Shown here one piece after another: positions 33,498 through 41,848 of a stretch of DNA of 64,000 bases; positions within the stretch are counted from its first letter, which is position 1, and each line of letters opens with the position of its first letter. The notes below the pieces were generated by a model, which ran no database searches, had not been told where the DNA came from, and saw nothing but the letters and a program-made list of their open reading frames with translations. Position numbers and translations under genes: made by a program. Source of the DNA: Kaistia algarum. GTDB taxonomy: Bacteria; Pseudomonadota; Alphaproteobacteria; Rhizobiales; Kaistiaceae. The stretch lies in the NCBI RefSeq assembly GCF_026343945.1, contig NZ_JAPKNJ010000002.1, positions 992,001 through 1,056,000 of the forward strand, given 5' to 3'.

Positions 33498-35468
33498 ATG
33501 GCGCCCACCCTAACGCTCTGGCTGCTCGTCCTCGCGGCTGCCGGCCTTTTCGCCTGGCGCTCGCGCCGTTTCGCGCGCGCCGTGCTGGCGAGCCCGAGGG
33601 TGATGCGGACCGACCAGCCCGGGCGGCGGTTTGCGGGCGTGCTGGAGGCGGTCGGCCTTCACAAGCGCCTGCTGATGCGGCCGTTCTCGGGCGTGCTGCA
33701 TGCGCTGATCTTCGCCTCGTTCCTGGTTCTCTTCACCGCGATCATCGAAGCCTTCGGCTCGGGACTGCTGCCCGGCTTCTCGCTCGACGCGATCGGCGGC
33801 AAGAGCTGGATCGCCCTGCTGCAGGACATCTTCGCGGTGCTGATGCTTGTCGGCGTCGGCATGGCGGCCTGGCAACGCTACGTTATCCGGCCGAAGCGGT
33901 TCGAAGGTTCGAATGCCACCGATGCGACGATCATCTATGTCCTGATCTTCGCGATCGTCGCCTCGATGCTGCTGGAAGCGGCGTTTGGCATCCTGGCCGG
34001 CGAGCCGTCCGCCTGGCGCCCGGTCTCCGGCGCGATCGCATCGGGCCTTGCGGGCCTGCCCGTCTCCGCCGTGGCGGCGGAGCACGTCTTCTATTGGGTC
34101 CACATCGCCGCGATTCTGACCTTTCTTGTCTACATCCCCACTTCCAAGCATCGCCACATGTTCCTGGCGGCGCCCAACGTCTACCTGCGCAATCTCGGCC
34201 CCAAGGGACGGACTCCCGACGTTCCGCCGGGCCGGGAGACGCCGGGGATCGAGCGGCTCGACCAGTTCGACTGGAAGCAGAAGCTCGATCTCCTCGCTTG
34301 CACCGAATGCGGCCGCTGCCAGGCCGTATGCCCGGCCTATGCCGCCGGTCTGCCGCTCAGCCCGAAGCTGCTGATCACCGACCTTCGCGATGCGATCGTT
34401 CCCGAAGGAGAGGCCCGGCCGCTTCTCGGCGGCGTCATTGCCGAAGAGACGTTGTGGGCCTGCACCACCTGCCGCGCCTGCATGGAGGTCTGCCCGGTCG
34501 AGATCGAGCATCTGCCGAAGATCATCGACATGCGCCGCCAGCTGGTCGATGCGGGCTCCATCTCGCCAGGGCTGCAGGAGGCGTTCTCCAACCTCTCGCG
34601 GGCCGGCAACTCCATGGGCAAGCCGGCCAAGATGCGGGCGCGCTGGACCAAGGGCCTTTCCTTCGCGATCAAGGATGCGCGTGAGGAGCCAGTCGACGTG
34701 CTCTGGTTCGTCGGCGACTACGCCTCCTATGATCCGCGCGTTCAGGAGACGACCGTAAAGGTCGCCGAACTCCTCCACGCCGCCGGCGTCGATTTCGGCA
34801 TATTGTTCGACGCCGAGCGCAACAGCGGCAATGATGCGCGCCGCGCCGGCGAGGAAGGCCTCTACGAGACGCTGGCACAGGCCAATATCGACGCGATCGA
34901 GGCCTGCAACTTCAGCCGGATCGTCACCACCGATCCGCACAGCCTCAACGCGCTGAAGAACGAATATCAGAGCTTCGGCAAGCGTTTCGACGTCCTGCAC
35001 TACACGGCCCTGCTGGCCGAACTGATCGATGCCGGCCGGCTCGCCATCGCGCCGTCATCGGGCGGCCGCGTCACCTATCACGATCCCTGCTATCTCGGCC
35101 GCTACAATGGCGGCTTCGACGCGCCGCGCAGGCTGATCGAGGCCGCCGGCTACCAGCTGCATGACATGCCGCGCTGCCGGGAGAATTCCTTCTGCTGCGG
35201 CGCGGGCGGCGGACGCATCTGGCAGGGCGACGAAGGCGTCACCGAACGACCGAGCGAGAACCGTATCCGCGAAGCGCTTGCGCTCGGCGATGTCGACCGC
35301 TTCGTCGTCGCCTGCCCGAAGGACAAGGTCATGTACCAGGCGGCGGTCGACGCTCTGGGTGTCGCGGATCGGATGCGCGTCTACGACGTCGCCGACCTTC
35401 TTGAAATCAGCGCGGACGGCCGGAACCGCGAAACGCAGTCATCGCCGCTCGAATCATCGGCGGCCTAA
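33498..35468 (+). CDS. Membrane (Fe-S)-binding oxidoreductase, DgcB/HdrD-like, ETF:quinone type
   Basis: The 656-residue protein begins with about 220 residues of membrane helices (nitrate-reductase-gamma-like). Two [4Fe-4S] motifs follow, CTECGRCQAVCP and CTTCRACMEVCP, and then the heterodisulfide-reductase-like part. The last CCG domain is intact (YHDPCYLGRYNGG and SFCCGAGGG); the first is degenerate (ERNSGNDARRAGEEG), as in DgcB-like proteins. Together with EtfAB it should pass electrons from a flavin dehydrogenase to the quinone pool. The dedicated dehydrogenase is not obvious in this operon; see the GMC enzyme encoded divergently. Confidence 0.88.
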   Translation: MAPTLTLWLLVLAAAGLFAWRSRRFARAVLASPRVMRTDQPGRRFAGVLEAVGLHKRLLMRPFSGVLHALIFASFLVLFTAIIEAFGSGLLPGFSLDAIGGKSWIALLQDIFAVLMLVGVGMAAWQRYVIRPKRFEGSNATDATIIYVLIFAIVASMLLEAAFGILAGEPSAWRPVSGAIASGLAGLPVSAVAAEHVFYWVHIAAILTFLVYIPTSKHRHMFLAAPNVYLRNLGPKGRTPDVPPGRETPGIERLDQFDWKQKLDLLACTECGRCQAVCPAYAAGLPLSPKLLITDLRDAIVPEGEARPLLGGVIAEETLWACTTCRACMEVCPVEIEHLPKIIDMRRQLVDAGSISPGLQEAFSNLSRAGNSMGKPAKMRARWTKGLSFAIKDAREEPVDVLWFVGDYASYDPRVQETTVKVAELLHAAGVDFGILFDAERNSGNDARRAGEEGLYETLAQANIDAIEACNFSRIVTTDPHSLNALKNEYQSFGKRFDVLHYTALLAELIDAGRLAIAPSSGGRVTYHDPCYLGRYNGGFDAPRRLIEAAGYQLHDMPRCRENSFCCGAGGGRIWQGDEGVTERPSENRIREALALGDVDRFVVACPKDKVMYQAAVDALGVADRMRVYDVADLLEISADGRNRETQSSPLESSAA

Positions 35469-35522
35469 CGATCCGCCAAGATGGCGGTGCGCCCTCCGAC
35501 GGGCGATAGAGGGAGGTTACAC

Positions 35523-36446
35523 ATGGCGCTCGGAACGATCGGCTTCGTCGGTGTCGGCAAGATGGGCAATCCGATGGCGAAACGCCTCATCCAGGCCGGT
35601 TACGAGCTTGTGGTCTATGACCGCGACGCGGCGGCGGTGGCCGATCTCGTGGCAGCCGGCGCAAGCGCGGCAGCCAGTGCCCGCGCGGTCGCCGACGCGG
35701 CCCCGATCGTGATCGCCAGCCTGCCCTCGCCGCAGATTCTGGAAGCGGTGGTGATCGCCGAGGGCGGCATCATCGACGGCAAGGCAATCCGCGTATTCAT
35801 CGATATCTCGACGACCGGCCCGCGCATGGCCGCGAAGGTCGCTGCGGCGCTGGAGGCGCGTGGGATCGCGTCGGTCGACTCGCCGGTGTCGGGAGGCCTT
35901 GCCGGGGCACGCAACGGCAAGCTCGCCGTCATGGTCTCGTGCCCGAACGATACCTACCCGGCGGTGGAGCCGATCCTCGCCATTTTCGGCCGCCTCTTCT
36001 TCATGGGCGAGACGCCCGGGGCGGCACAGACGATGAAGCTCGCCAACAACCTGCTGGCCGCCGCCGCGCTCGCTGTCTCGTCCGAGGCGGTGGTAATGGG
36101 CGTCAAGGCTGGGCTTGATCCCAAGGTCATGCTCGACGTCATCAATGCCGGCAGCGGACGCAACAGTGCGACTGAGGACAAGTTTCCCAAGTCGATCCTG
36201 CCGCGCACCTTCGACTTCGGCTTCGCCACTGGTCTCTCGTTCAAGGATGTGCGTCTCTGCCTCGACGAAGCGGAAGCCATGGGCGTCCCCATGGTGGTCG
36301 GCAGCGCCGTCCGGCAGATGCTCTGCATGACCAATTCGCTCTATGGCCCGGATTCGGACTTCACCAGCATGGTCAAGGTCGTCGAGAACTACGCCCATGT
36401 CGAGGTCGGCAAGGCTGTCGAGCCAGCCGTCGTCAAGGCGGGGTGA
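35523..36446 (+). CDS. NAD(P)-dependent beta-hydroxyacid dehydrogenase (3-hydroxyisobutyrate dehydrogenase family)
   Basis: The 307-residue protein has the nucleotide motif GFVGVGKMGNPMAKRL (about residues 6-21), the substrate segment DSPVSGGLAGARNGKLAV, the catalytic Lys in AAQTMKLANNLLAA, and the ATG at 35523 behind GAGGGAGG. The family includes 3-hydroxyisobutyrate, tartronate-semialdehyde, glyoxylate/succinic-semialdehyde and gamma-hydroxybutyrate oxidoreductases. The adjacent lactonase-type protein would fit the last group, but the sequence does not decide. It starts 54 bases after the Fe-S gene and is probably co-transcribed. Confidence 0.9.
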   Translation: MALGTIGFVGVGKMGNPMAKRLIQAGYELVVYDRDAAAVADLVAAGASAAASARAVADAAPIVIASLPSPQILEAVVIAEGGIIDGKAIRVFIDISTTGPRMAAKVAAALEARGIASVDSPVSGGLAGARNGKLAVMVSCPNDTYPAVEPILAIFGRLFFMGETPGAAQTMKLANNLLAAAALAVSSEAVVMGVKAGLDPKVMLDVINAGSGRNSATEDKFPKSILPRTFDFGFATGLSFKDVRLCLDEAEAMGVPMVVGSAVRQMLCMTNSLYGPDSDFTSMVKVVENYAHVEVGKAVEPAVVKAG

Positions 36447-36450
36447 GGAC

Positions 36451-37251
36451 ATGAGCGGAGGAGACACGTACCGGATCTTCGCGATCCGCTACGGCCATCA
36501 CGAGCGGCGCTCCTGGGAGAATTTCCTCGGCGGCGACAGCCATGGCGTCGATATGCCGCTCGACTATTTTGTCTGGGCGATCGTCGGCGACCTGCGGACC
36601 TTCGTGCTCGACACAGGCTTTGACCGGGCCATGGCGACGAAGCGCGGACGGCATATCGTGCGCGAGGTCGAGACGGGTCTCGCGATGATCGGGATCGACC
36701 ACGCCGCCGTCAGCGACGTGATCATCTCGCATCTCCACTACGACCACGCCGGCAACAATCACCTCTTCCCGGCCGCGACCTTCCATATCCAGGATGCGGA
36801 GATGGAGTTCGCGACCGGGCGCTGCATGTGCCACGACATCATGCGCCATCCCTTCGAAGTCGACGATGTGACGGCGATGGTGCACCGGCTCTATTGCGGC
36901 CGCGTCGCCTTCCATGGCCAGGACGAGGTGATCGCGCCCGGCATCAGCGTCCACCGCACCGGAGGCCACTCCCGTGGCCTGCAGGTCGTCCGCGTCGAGA
37001 CCGCGCGCGGCGCCGTCGTGCTCGGCTCCGACGCCGCACATTTCTACGCCAACATGGACCGCGAGCGGCCGTTCCCCGTACTCGACAGCGTCTCCGACGC
37101 GCTGGAGGGGGTAAAACGGATGCGCCAGCTCGCCAGTTCGCGGAACCACATCATTCCGGGGCATGATCCGCTGGTCTGCCGCCTCTATCCGAAGGCGATC
37201 GACGGGGTCGACGACATCCTGCGGCTCGACCTCGATCCGATCGGGCCGTAG
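36451..37251 (+). CDS. Metallo-beta-lactamase fold lactonase (AttM/BlcC-like)
   Basis: The 266-residue protein has the zinc motif HLHYDHAGN (about residues 92-100) and further His/Asp ligands in GGHSRGLQVV and VVLGSDAAHFY. These, with IIPGHDPLV near the end, are typical of N-acyl-homoserine-lactone and gamma-butyrolactone lactonases. It could act in quorum quenching, but its position right after a beta-hydroxyacid dehydrogenase (four-base gap) suggests a metabolic lactone such as gamma-butyrolactone or a sugar-derived lactone. A longer open frame upstream overlaps the dehydrogenase gene and was rejected. Confidence 0.88.
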   Translation: MSGGDTYRIFAIRYGHHERRSWENFLGGDSHGVDMPLDYFVWAIVGDLRTFVLDTGFDRAMATKRGRHIVREVETGLAMIGIDHAAVSDVIISHLHYDHAGNNHLFPAATFHIQDAEMEFATGRCMCHDIMRHPFEVDDVTAMVHRLYCGRVAFHGQDEVIAPGISVHRTGGHSRGLQVVRVETARGAVVLGSDAAHFYANMDRERPFPVLDSVSDALEGVKRMRQLASSRNHIIPGHDPLVCRLYPKAIDGVDDILRLDLDPIGP

Positions 37252-37300
37252 AGCGTTTTCGAGCGAAGTGGGGACCGGTTCGCGTGAAGAAAACGCGACC
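37251..37300. repeat. Intergenic hairpin repeat between convergent genes
   Basis: GCGTTTTC (37253-37260) and GAAAACGC (37289-37296) are perfect inverted arms around a 28-base centre containing GAGCGAAGTGG and ACCGGTTCGCGTG. I recall near-identical elements scattered between genes in many rhizobial genomes. Here it separates a plus-strand operon from the convergent LysR gene and could serve as a two-way terminator. Confidence 0.55.
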
Positions 37301-37317
37301 TAATAAAGCGATAGCGC

Positions 37318-38250
37318 CTATCCCGCCTTCTTCGACCCCGGCCGCCAGGGCTGCGTCGTGATGATGTCGCGAACCTCGGTTCGAACCGTGCGGATCACGG
37401 TGCGGATCATCGAGTTCATCGGACGTTGCGACGAGGTCGCGAGCAGGAGCGTGCGCGTGATGCGCGGCTCGAACGGCCAGACATGGATGCGGCCAGCCTC
37501 GACGAGGCCATGCACCGACGCATAGGGCAGGATCGTATATCCGGCCCCCTCCTCGACCAGCAGCAGGGTCGAAGGCATCGCCTCCAGCTCCATCTCGATG
37601 CGCGGATAGATGCCGTGCTCGGAAAGCAGCGTATCGATGAGGCGTCGCAGCCCGTGCGGGCGGCTCGGCAGGATCATCGGCAGGGTCGCGAAGACATCGA
37701 GCCCGACAGGCCCGTCGCCAAGATCGTGGAGCGGCGGCTCAGGACCGAGCAGAAAGAGCTCGTCCTCGACCAGCGGCTCGGTCAGCACCGAGGGATGGTT
37801 GGGCGAGTTATAGAGCACGGCCGCGTCGATGCGGCCCGAGGTCAGCCATTCAAGGCAATGGCCGCTGAAGCCCTCGATAACCTGAAGGGCAATGTTGGGG
37901 AACTCGTTCTTGATCTTCTTGACCAGCGGGACGGTCAGCACCGTGCCAACGGATGGCGGCACGCCCAGCACCAGCTTGCCCTTCGGCGAGGCTTGCAGCA
38001 TGCCGATCTCGCTCCGCGCATGGGAGACGCGATCCAGGATGTCCTCGGCGTGGATCTTGAGCAGTTGTCCCGCTTCGGTCAGCACGACGCCACGGCCATT
38101 GCGATAGAAGAGTTCGACACCGAGAGCGTCCTCCAACGCCTTGATATGCCGGGTGATCATCGGCTGCGTCACCGAGAGGGCCAGCGCCGCCTTGGAAAGG
38201 CTTCCCGCCGCCGCTACGGCATGGAAGACCTGCAGCTGTCTGATTTCCAA
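37318..38250 (-). CDS. LysR family transcriptional regulator
   Basis: The 310-residue regulator has the winged-helix domain (residues 1-60: MEIRQLQVFHAVAAAGSLSK, ALSVTQPMITRHIKALE, LTEAGQLL) and a LysR substrate domain with the NAC-like wording GKLVLGVPPSVGTVL and FPNIALQVIEGFSGHCLEWL. It stands alone, convergent to the lactonase gene and downstream of the SDR gene. Its natural target is not clear; LysR proteins usually control the divergent neighbour, but the neighbour upstream here is in tandem. Confidence 0.9.
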   Translation of the reverse strand: MEIRQLQVFHAVAAAGSLSKAALALSVTQPMITRHIKALEDALGVELFYRNGRGVVLTEAGQLLKIHAEDILDRVSHARSEIGMLQASPKGKLVLGVPPSVGTVLTVPLVKKIKNEFPNIALQVIEGFSGHCLEWLTSGRIDAAVLYNSPNHPSVLTEPLVEDELFLLGPEPPLHDLGDGPVGLDVFATLPMILPSRPHGLRRLIDTLLSEHGIYPRIEMELEAMPSTLLLVEEGAGYTILPYASVHGLVEAGRIHVWPFEPRITRTLLLATSSQRPMNSMIRTVIRTVRTEVRDIITTQPWRPGSKKAG

Positions 38251-38339
38251 TGTTCCAACCCATCCGGCACCGGAGCGCTTTCGCTCGCCGATGCGTGAGA
38301 TTTTGGAACGATTTTATAGAAGACGGCGATCCGGCGCGA

Positions 38340-38360
38340 GCCGATATATCCGATATCGGC
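38340..38360. promoter_or_regulatory. Perfect dyad upstream of the LysR gene
   Basis: GCCGATAT and ATATCGGC are an 8-base perfect inverted repeat around ATCCG. It lies 90 bases before the LysR start and 24 bases after the SDR stop. It could be the LysR auto-regulatory site or a weak terminator of the eleven-gene operon; no T-run follows. Confidence 0.4.
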
Positions 38361-38384
38361 CCATCGACGGGACCACGTCGCGCT

Positions 38385-39170
38385 TCAGATGATCGACCGG
38401 CGGGAGGCGATGCCGCCATCGACCGTCACAATGGTGCCGGTGACATAGCCCGCGCGATAGGAGGAGAGGAAGACGATCAGGTCCGTCACCTCATGGACAT
38501 GGGCCGGACGGCCGAGCGGATAGGTGCTTTCGAGTTCACCGTAGCGGCTCTCGTCGCCGAACATGTCCTTCGCGCGCTTCTTCAGCATATTGTAGATACG
38601 GTCCGTGTTGACCGGACCTGGATTGACACCGACGACGCGGATCTTGTCGTCGAGGCTGGAGCCGCCGAGCGCGCGGGTGAAGTGCATCAGGCTCGCATTG
38701 CCCACGGCGCCGGCGATGTAGCGCGGGTCGGTGACCTCGCCGCCATTGCCGATATTGTTGATGATGACGCCGCCGCCCGCCGCCTTCATGCGCGGATAAT
38801 AGAGCCGGCACAGATTGATATAGCCGAAGACCTTCAGCTCCCAGCCGGCGCGCCACTTGGCCTCGTCGACGTCGAACAACGAGCCTGAGGGGATGACGCC
38901 AGCATTGTTGACGAGGATGTCCACGTCGCCGACGGCATCCGCGAGCCGCTCCGCCGCGCCGCTTTCCGTCAGGTCCATGGGGAAGAGCTCGACCGAGAGC
39001 TCGGGCGCTTCGGCGAGTATCTCGGCGCGGATCGCATGAAGCTTCTCGACATTGCGCGCCGTCAGGCGCACCTCGCAGCCTTCATCGGCAAAGGCCCTGG
39101 CAAGCCCGGCCCCGATCCCCTGCGAGGCACCGGTGATGAGCACCTTCTTGCCGGTCAGACGCAGATCCAT
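38385..39170 (-). CDS. SDR family oxidoreductase
   Basis: The 261-residue SDR has cofactor motif TGASQGIGAGLARAF (about residues 12-26), VNNAG, GGVIINNIGNGG and the C-terminal TIVTVDGGIASRR. The usual catalytic Ser-Tyr-Lys triad is altered: where classical SDRs have Tyr-x3-Lys, this protein reads RYIAGAVGNASLMH, so the Tyr seems to be present but the Lys is replaced. I start it at 39170 (MDLRLTGKK) behind CAGGAGA. It is the last gene of the eleven-gene minus-strand operon, after a 94-base gap with a hairpin. The substrate is unknown. Confidence 0.87.
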   Translation of the reverse strand: MDLRLTGKKVLITGASQGIGAGLARAFADEGCEVRLTARNVEKLHAIRAEILAEAPELSVELFPMDLTESGAAERLADAVGDVDILVNNAGVIPSGSLFDVDEAKWRAGWELKVFGYINLCRLYYPRMKAAGGGVIINNIGNGGEVTDPRYIAGAVGNASLMHFTRALGGSSLDDKIRVVGVNPGPVNTDRIYNMLKKRAKDMFGDESRYGELESTYPLGRPAHVHEVTDLIVFLSSYRAGYVTGTIVTVDGGIASRRSII

Positions 39171-39198
39171 GAAATTCTCCTGTTGTGGCAATGGGTCG

Positions 39199-39238
39199 GG
39201 CCGGTTGCGGCATGCGACGCGCTCGCATGGACCCGGCC
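39199..39238 (-). promoter_or_regulatory. Intercistronic hairpin upstream of the SDR gene
   Basis: CATGCGA (39211-39217) and TCGCATG (39223-39229) form a perfect inner stem with a 5-base loop. GGCCGG (39199-39204) and CCGGCC (39233-39238) can extend it as an outer stem. It sits in the only sizeable gap of this operon and may limit read-through into the SDR gene. Confidence 0.45.
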
Positions 39239-39264
39239 GCTCGTGAAGGGTGAATGGGCGCGGC

Positions 39265-40194
39265 TCATCGATCCGATCCGATCGTGCGGACATCGCGCCA
39301 GAACGCCATGGTGCTGGCTTCCTCCGGCGGGACGGAGCGGGAAAGCTGGCCATGCTCGAACAGGAACCGCTCGGCATCCCGCACGCGGGCGGGATCGATA
39401 TAGCCGATGCCCCTCGCCGCCCCATCCCCGAGACGGGCGAGCGCGGCGACCTCGCGGATCATGATGGCCTGATGCGCGGAATCGAGATCCGGGCTGCGGC
39501 GCAGGACGGCGGCGACCGCCTCGTCCTGCCGTTCGAAGGATCTGTGCCATCCGCGCAGGCTCGCCGTCAGGAAACGGCCCACGACATCGGGCCTGTCCTG
39601 CAAGGTGCTATCCGCGGCGATGATCGGATCGCGCGGGATGACGATGCCGAAATCGGCCGGATCGAACGCAACGAGATCGTCGATGCCGGACGCTTCGAGC
39701 TTCGGCAACTGGTTGTAGAATGTCGCCGCGGCGACGGCGACCTCGCCATCGACGAAAGGCTGCATGCTGGCCGCCTGCACCACCTCGTCGACCGTGGAGA
39801 GATCCACGCCGGCCCGCCGCAGCATCGCACGCAGGATGAGATGCACGCCGGTGTACCACGTGCTCACCCGCCGGCCCGCGAAGTCCGCCAGCGACCGGAT
39901 GCCGGATCCGCGCCGGGCAATATAGACGACATCGATCTTCTGGAAGAGCGCGGCGATCGCCACCACGGGGAGACCTTCGGCACGCGCCGCGAGCACGCTC
40001 TCGAGGCCCCCGCCCTGCGCGAAATCCGCTTCACCCGTCGCGACGGCGACCTCCGGATCGACACCGGGGCCCCCGACGCGAATATCGACGTCCAGGCCGG
40101 CCTCGGCATAATAGCCGGCGTCCTCGGCCAGATAATATCCGGCGAACTGGGCCTGATGCAGCCATTTGAGCTGAAGCGAGACGTGATCCGTCAT
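39265..40194 (-). CDS. NMT1/THI5-like protein without export signal (copy B)
   Basis: The 309-residue protein has the fold-type wording of NMT1-family ABC binding proteins: VSLQLKWLHQAQFAGYYLAE, GYYAEAGLDVDI, ASMQPFVDGEVAVAAATFYN and FLTASLRGWHRSF. It begins MTDHVSLQLKW, straight at the first beta strand, with no signal peptide. The start overlaps the preceding oxidoreductase stop by four bases, so no upstream extension is possible in frame. It is therefore likely cytosolic. It resembles the exported binding protein encoded at 50327-51334, which has a signal. A cytosolic ligand-binding or enzymatic role, as in yeast THI5, is an inference. Confidence 0.85.
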   Translation of the reverse strand: MTDHVSLQLKWLHQAQFAGYYLAEDAGYYAEAGLDVDIRVGGPGVDPEVAVATGEADFAQGGGLESVLAARAEGLPVVAIAALFQKIDVVYIARRGSGIRSLADFAGRRVSTWYTGVHLILRAMLRRAGVDLSTVDEVVQAASMQPFVDGEVAVAAATFYNQLPKLEASGIDDLVAFDPADFGIVIPRDPIIAADSTLQDRPDVVGRFLTASLRGWHRSFERQDEAVAAVLRRSPDLDSAHQAIMIREVAALARLGDGAARGIGYIDPARVRDAERFLFEHGQLSRSVPPEEASTMAFWRDVRTIGSDR

Positions 40195-41597
40195 TCCTGC
40201 CCGTCCCGTGTTGCTTCCAAAACAGCCGAGAGCGGCACGGGCCTGAGCGGGATACGTGGCGGGTTGAAGCCAGCCTCGCGCGGCGTGATGCCGGTCTCGG
40301 CGGCTGCGATGTCCGCGATGGCGGCGCCGCAGATGCGTCCCTGGCAGCGTCCCATGCCGGCCCGCGTCCAGATCTTGGCGCCCGCGACGGCGTCGGTCCC
40401 CGCAGCGAAGGCTGAAGCGATTTCGGCGCGCGTGATTTCTTCGCAGCGGCAGACGATCGTGTCGTCCTGGGCCAATGTCGCGAGGTCGGCGGGCGGCGCA
40501 TAGAGCCGCCCGAGGCCATCGGAAAAGGCACGCGCCCGGGCGAGCTGTTCCCCGAGGCTCGCGCGCTCGCTCTCGTCGCCTGCGGTATCGGCGCCGAGGT
40601 CGGCCGCAGCAGAGAGCCCGGCGAGGCGACCCGAGAGCCGGGCCGGAACGGCGCCGGCAATGCCCGTGACTTCCCCGGCGGCATAGACGCCTTCAACCGA
40701 GGTGCGTCCGCTCGCCCGGTCCGTGATGCAATGCCAGCCGCCGAGCGCCGGATCATGCTCGTGCCGGCAGCGCAGCAGCGCCGTCAGCTCGATCATCGGC
40801 CGGAAGCCCCAGCCGACCAGCAGCGCATCGATCCCGCCGATGGTCTCGGAACGATCGCGATCGATTCGCCCGCTGCGATCGACCGGCGCGATGCGGATAG
40901 CCGTGACGCGCTCATCGCCGATCGCCTCGGTGACGATCCAGCCGCTGCGCCGCTCGGGAATGGCACGGGCCGCCACCAACAGCCTAGCCGCCTCGCGCCA
41001 GCGGCCGGGATGGCGCGCGAGATGAGCGATGATCGCCAAATCGGTGTGCCGGGCCTCGATCAGCGCAACCGGCGGCTTGCCGAGCTTCACCAGCGTCTCG
41101 GCCACCGCCAGCAGGAACGGCCCGCTGCCGGCGAGCACGACTCGCTCGCCGGCACTCGCCCCGCCGAGCTTGGCGAGGCGCTGGCCGGCGCCCGGCGTCA
41201 TGACACCGGGCAAGGTCCAGCCGGGGAATGGCATCGCGCGGTCATGCGCGCCGGTCGCGACGATGATGGCGCGCGGCACGAATTCGATCGGGCCGTCCGC
41301 CGTATTCGCCAGAACGCGCCGATCCGGAAAGGCAGCGAAAACCTCGGCGCCGGCATGGAAGGCAACACCGCTGGCCTGGGACTTGGCGATGGCCGCCGCC
41401 CCCTCCTCGCCCTGCACGGAGAGCGGCGCAGCCCCCGTCGGGTCCTGCATCCAGTATTGTCCGCCCGGACGAAATCCGGCGTCGACGAGGTCGACCGCAA
41501 TGCCCGCTTCCGCCGCGGCCCGCGCGGCTTCGAGACCGGCCGGGCCGCCGCCGACGACGAGCAGATCCGTCTCGATCCGCCTCATGGGTCCACTCAT
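40191..41597 (-). CDS. FAD/NAD(P)-dependent oxidoreductase with BFD-like [2Fe-2S] end (HcnB/OoxA/LhpE-like)
   Basis: The 468-residue protein has an N-terminal FAD motif VVGGGPAGLEAARAA (about residues 14-28), the segment PGGQYWMQDP, an ATGAHDRAMPFPGWTLPGV stretch and a second nucleotide site VVLAGSGPFLLAVAE. At about residues 380-425 it has a BFD-like domain with Cys-x-Cys (VCRCEE) and Cys-x4-Cys (GRCQGRICG). This is the subunit type shared by hydrogen cyanide synthase HcnB, opine oxidase subunit A and D-hydroxyproline dehydrogenase. It overlaps its neighbours by four bases on both sides and would join the small Fe-S protein and the DAO-type subunit in one complex. Confidence 0.9.
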   Translation of the reverse strand: MSGPMRRIETDLLVVGGGPAGLEAARAAAEAGIAVDLVDAGFRPGGQYWMQDPTGAAPLSVQGEEGAAAIAKSQASGVAFHAGAEVFAAFPDRRVLANTADGPIEFVPRAIIVATGAHDRAMPFPGWTLPGVMTPGAGQRLAKLGGASAGERVVLAGSGPFLLAVAETLVKLGKPPVALIEARHTDLAIIAHLARHPGRWREAARLLVAARAIPERRSGWIVTEAIGDERVTAIRIAPVDRSGRIDRDRSETIGGIDALLVGWGFRPMIELTALLRCRHEHDPALGGWHCITDRASGRTSVEGVYAAGEVTGIAGAVPARLSGRLAGLSAAADLGADTAGDESERASLGEQLARARAFSDGLGRLYAPPADLATLAQDDTIVCRCEEITRAEIASAFAAGTDAVAGAKIWTRAGMGRCQGRICGAAIADIAAAETGITPREAGFNPPRIPLRPVPLSAVLEATRDGQE

Positions 41598-41848
41598 GAG
41601 CGCACCGTCTCGACGCGCATGCCGGCGCGGATCGGCGTCACGCAGGCGCGTACGCCCTCGCGCCCATCGACACGGACCAGGCAATCGAAGCACACGCCCA
41701 TGCCGCAGAAGAGTCCGCGCGGCGCGCCGTCCTTCGCCGTATGACGAAGCACGGCATTCAGCTCGCGATGGAGCAGCGCGCCCAGCGGGCGCCCCGCCTC
41801 CGCCTCGACCGCGCGGCCATCGAGATCGATGGTGACGAGCGCGCTCAT
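41594..41848 (-). CDS. Small (2Fe-2S) protein, HcnA/LhpF-like subunit
   Basis: This 84-residue plant-type ferredoxin-like subunit has Cys48, Cys53, Cys56 and Cys69 in GLFCGMGVCFDCLV and RACVTP, the [2Fe-2S] spacing of HcnA and of the sarcosine/opine-oxidase family small subunits. It should carry electrons inside the three-subunit flavoprotein complex made with its two neighbours. Four-base overlaps at both ends show translational coupling. Confidence 0.92.
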   Translation of the reverse strand: MSALVTIDLDGRAVEAEAGRPLGALLHRELNAVLRHTAKDGAPRGLFCGMGVCFDCLVRVDGREGVRACVTPIRAGMRVETVRS

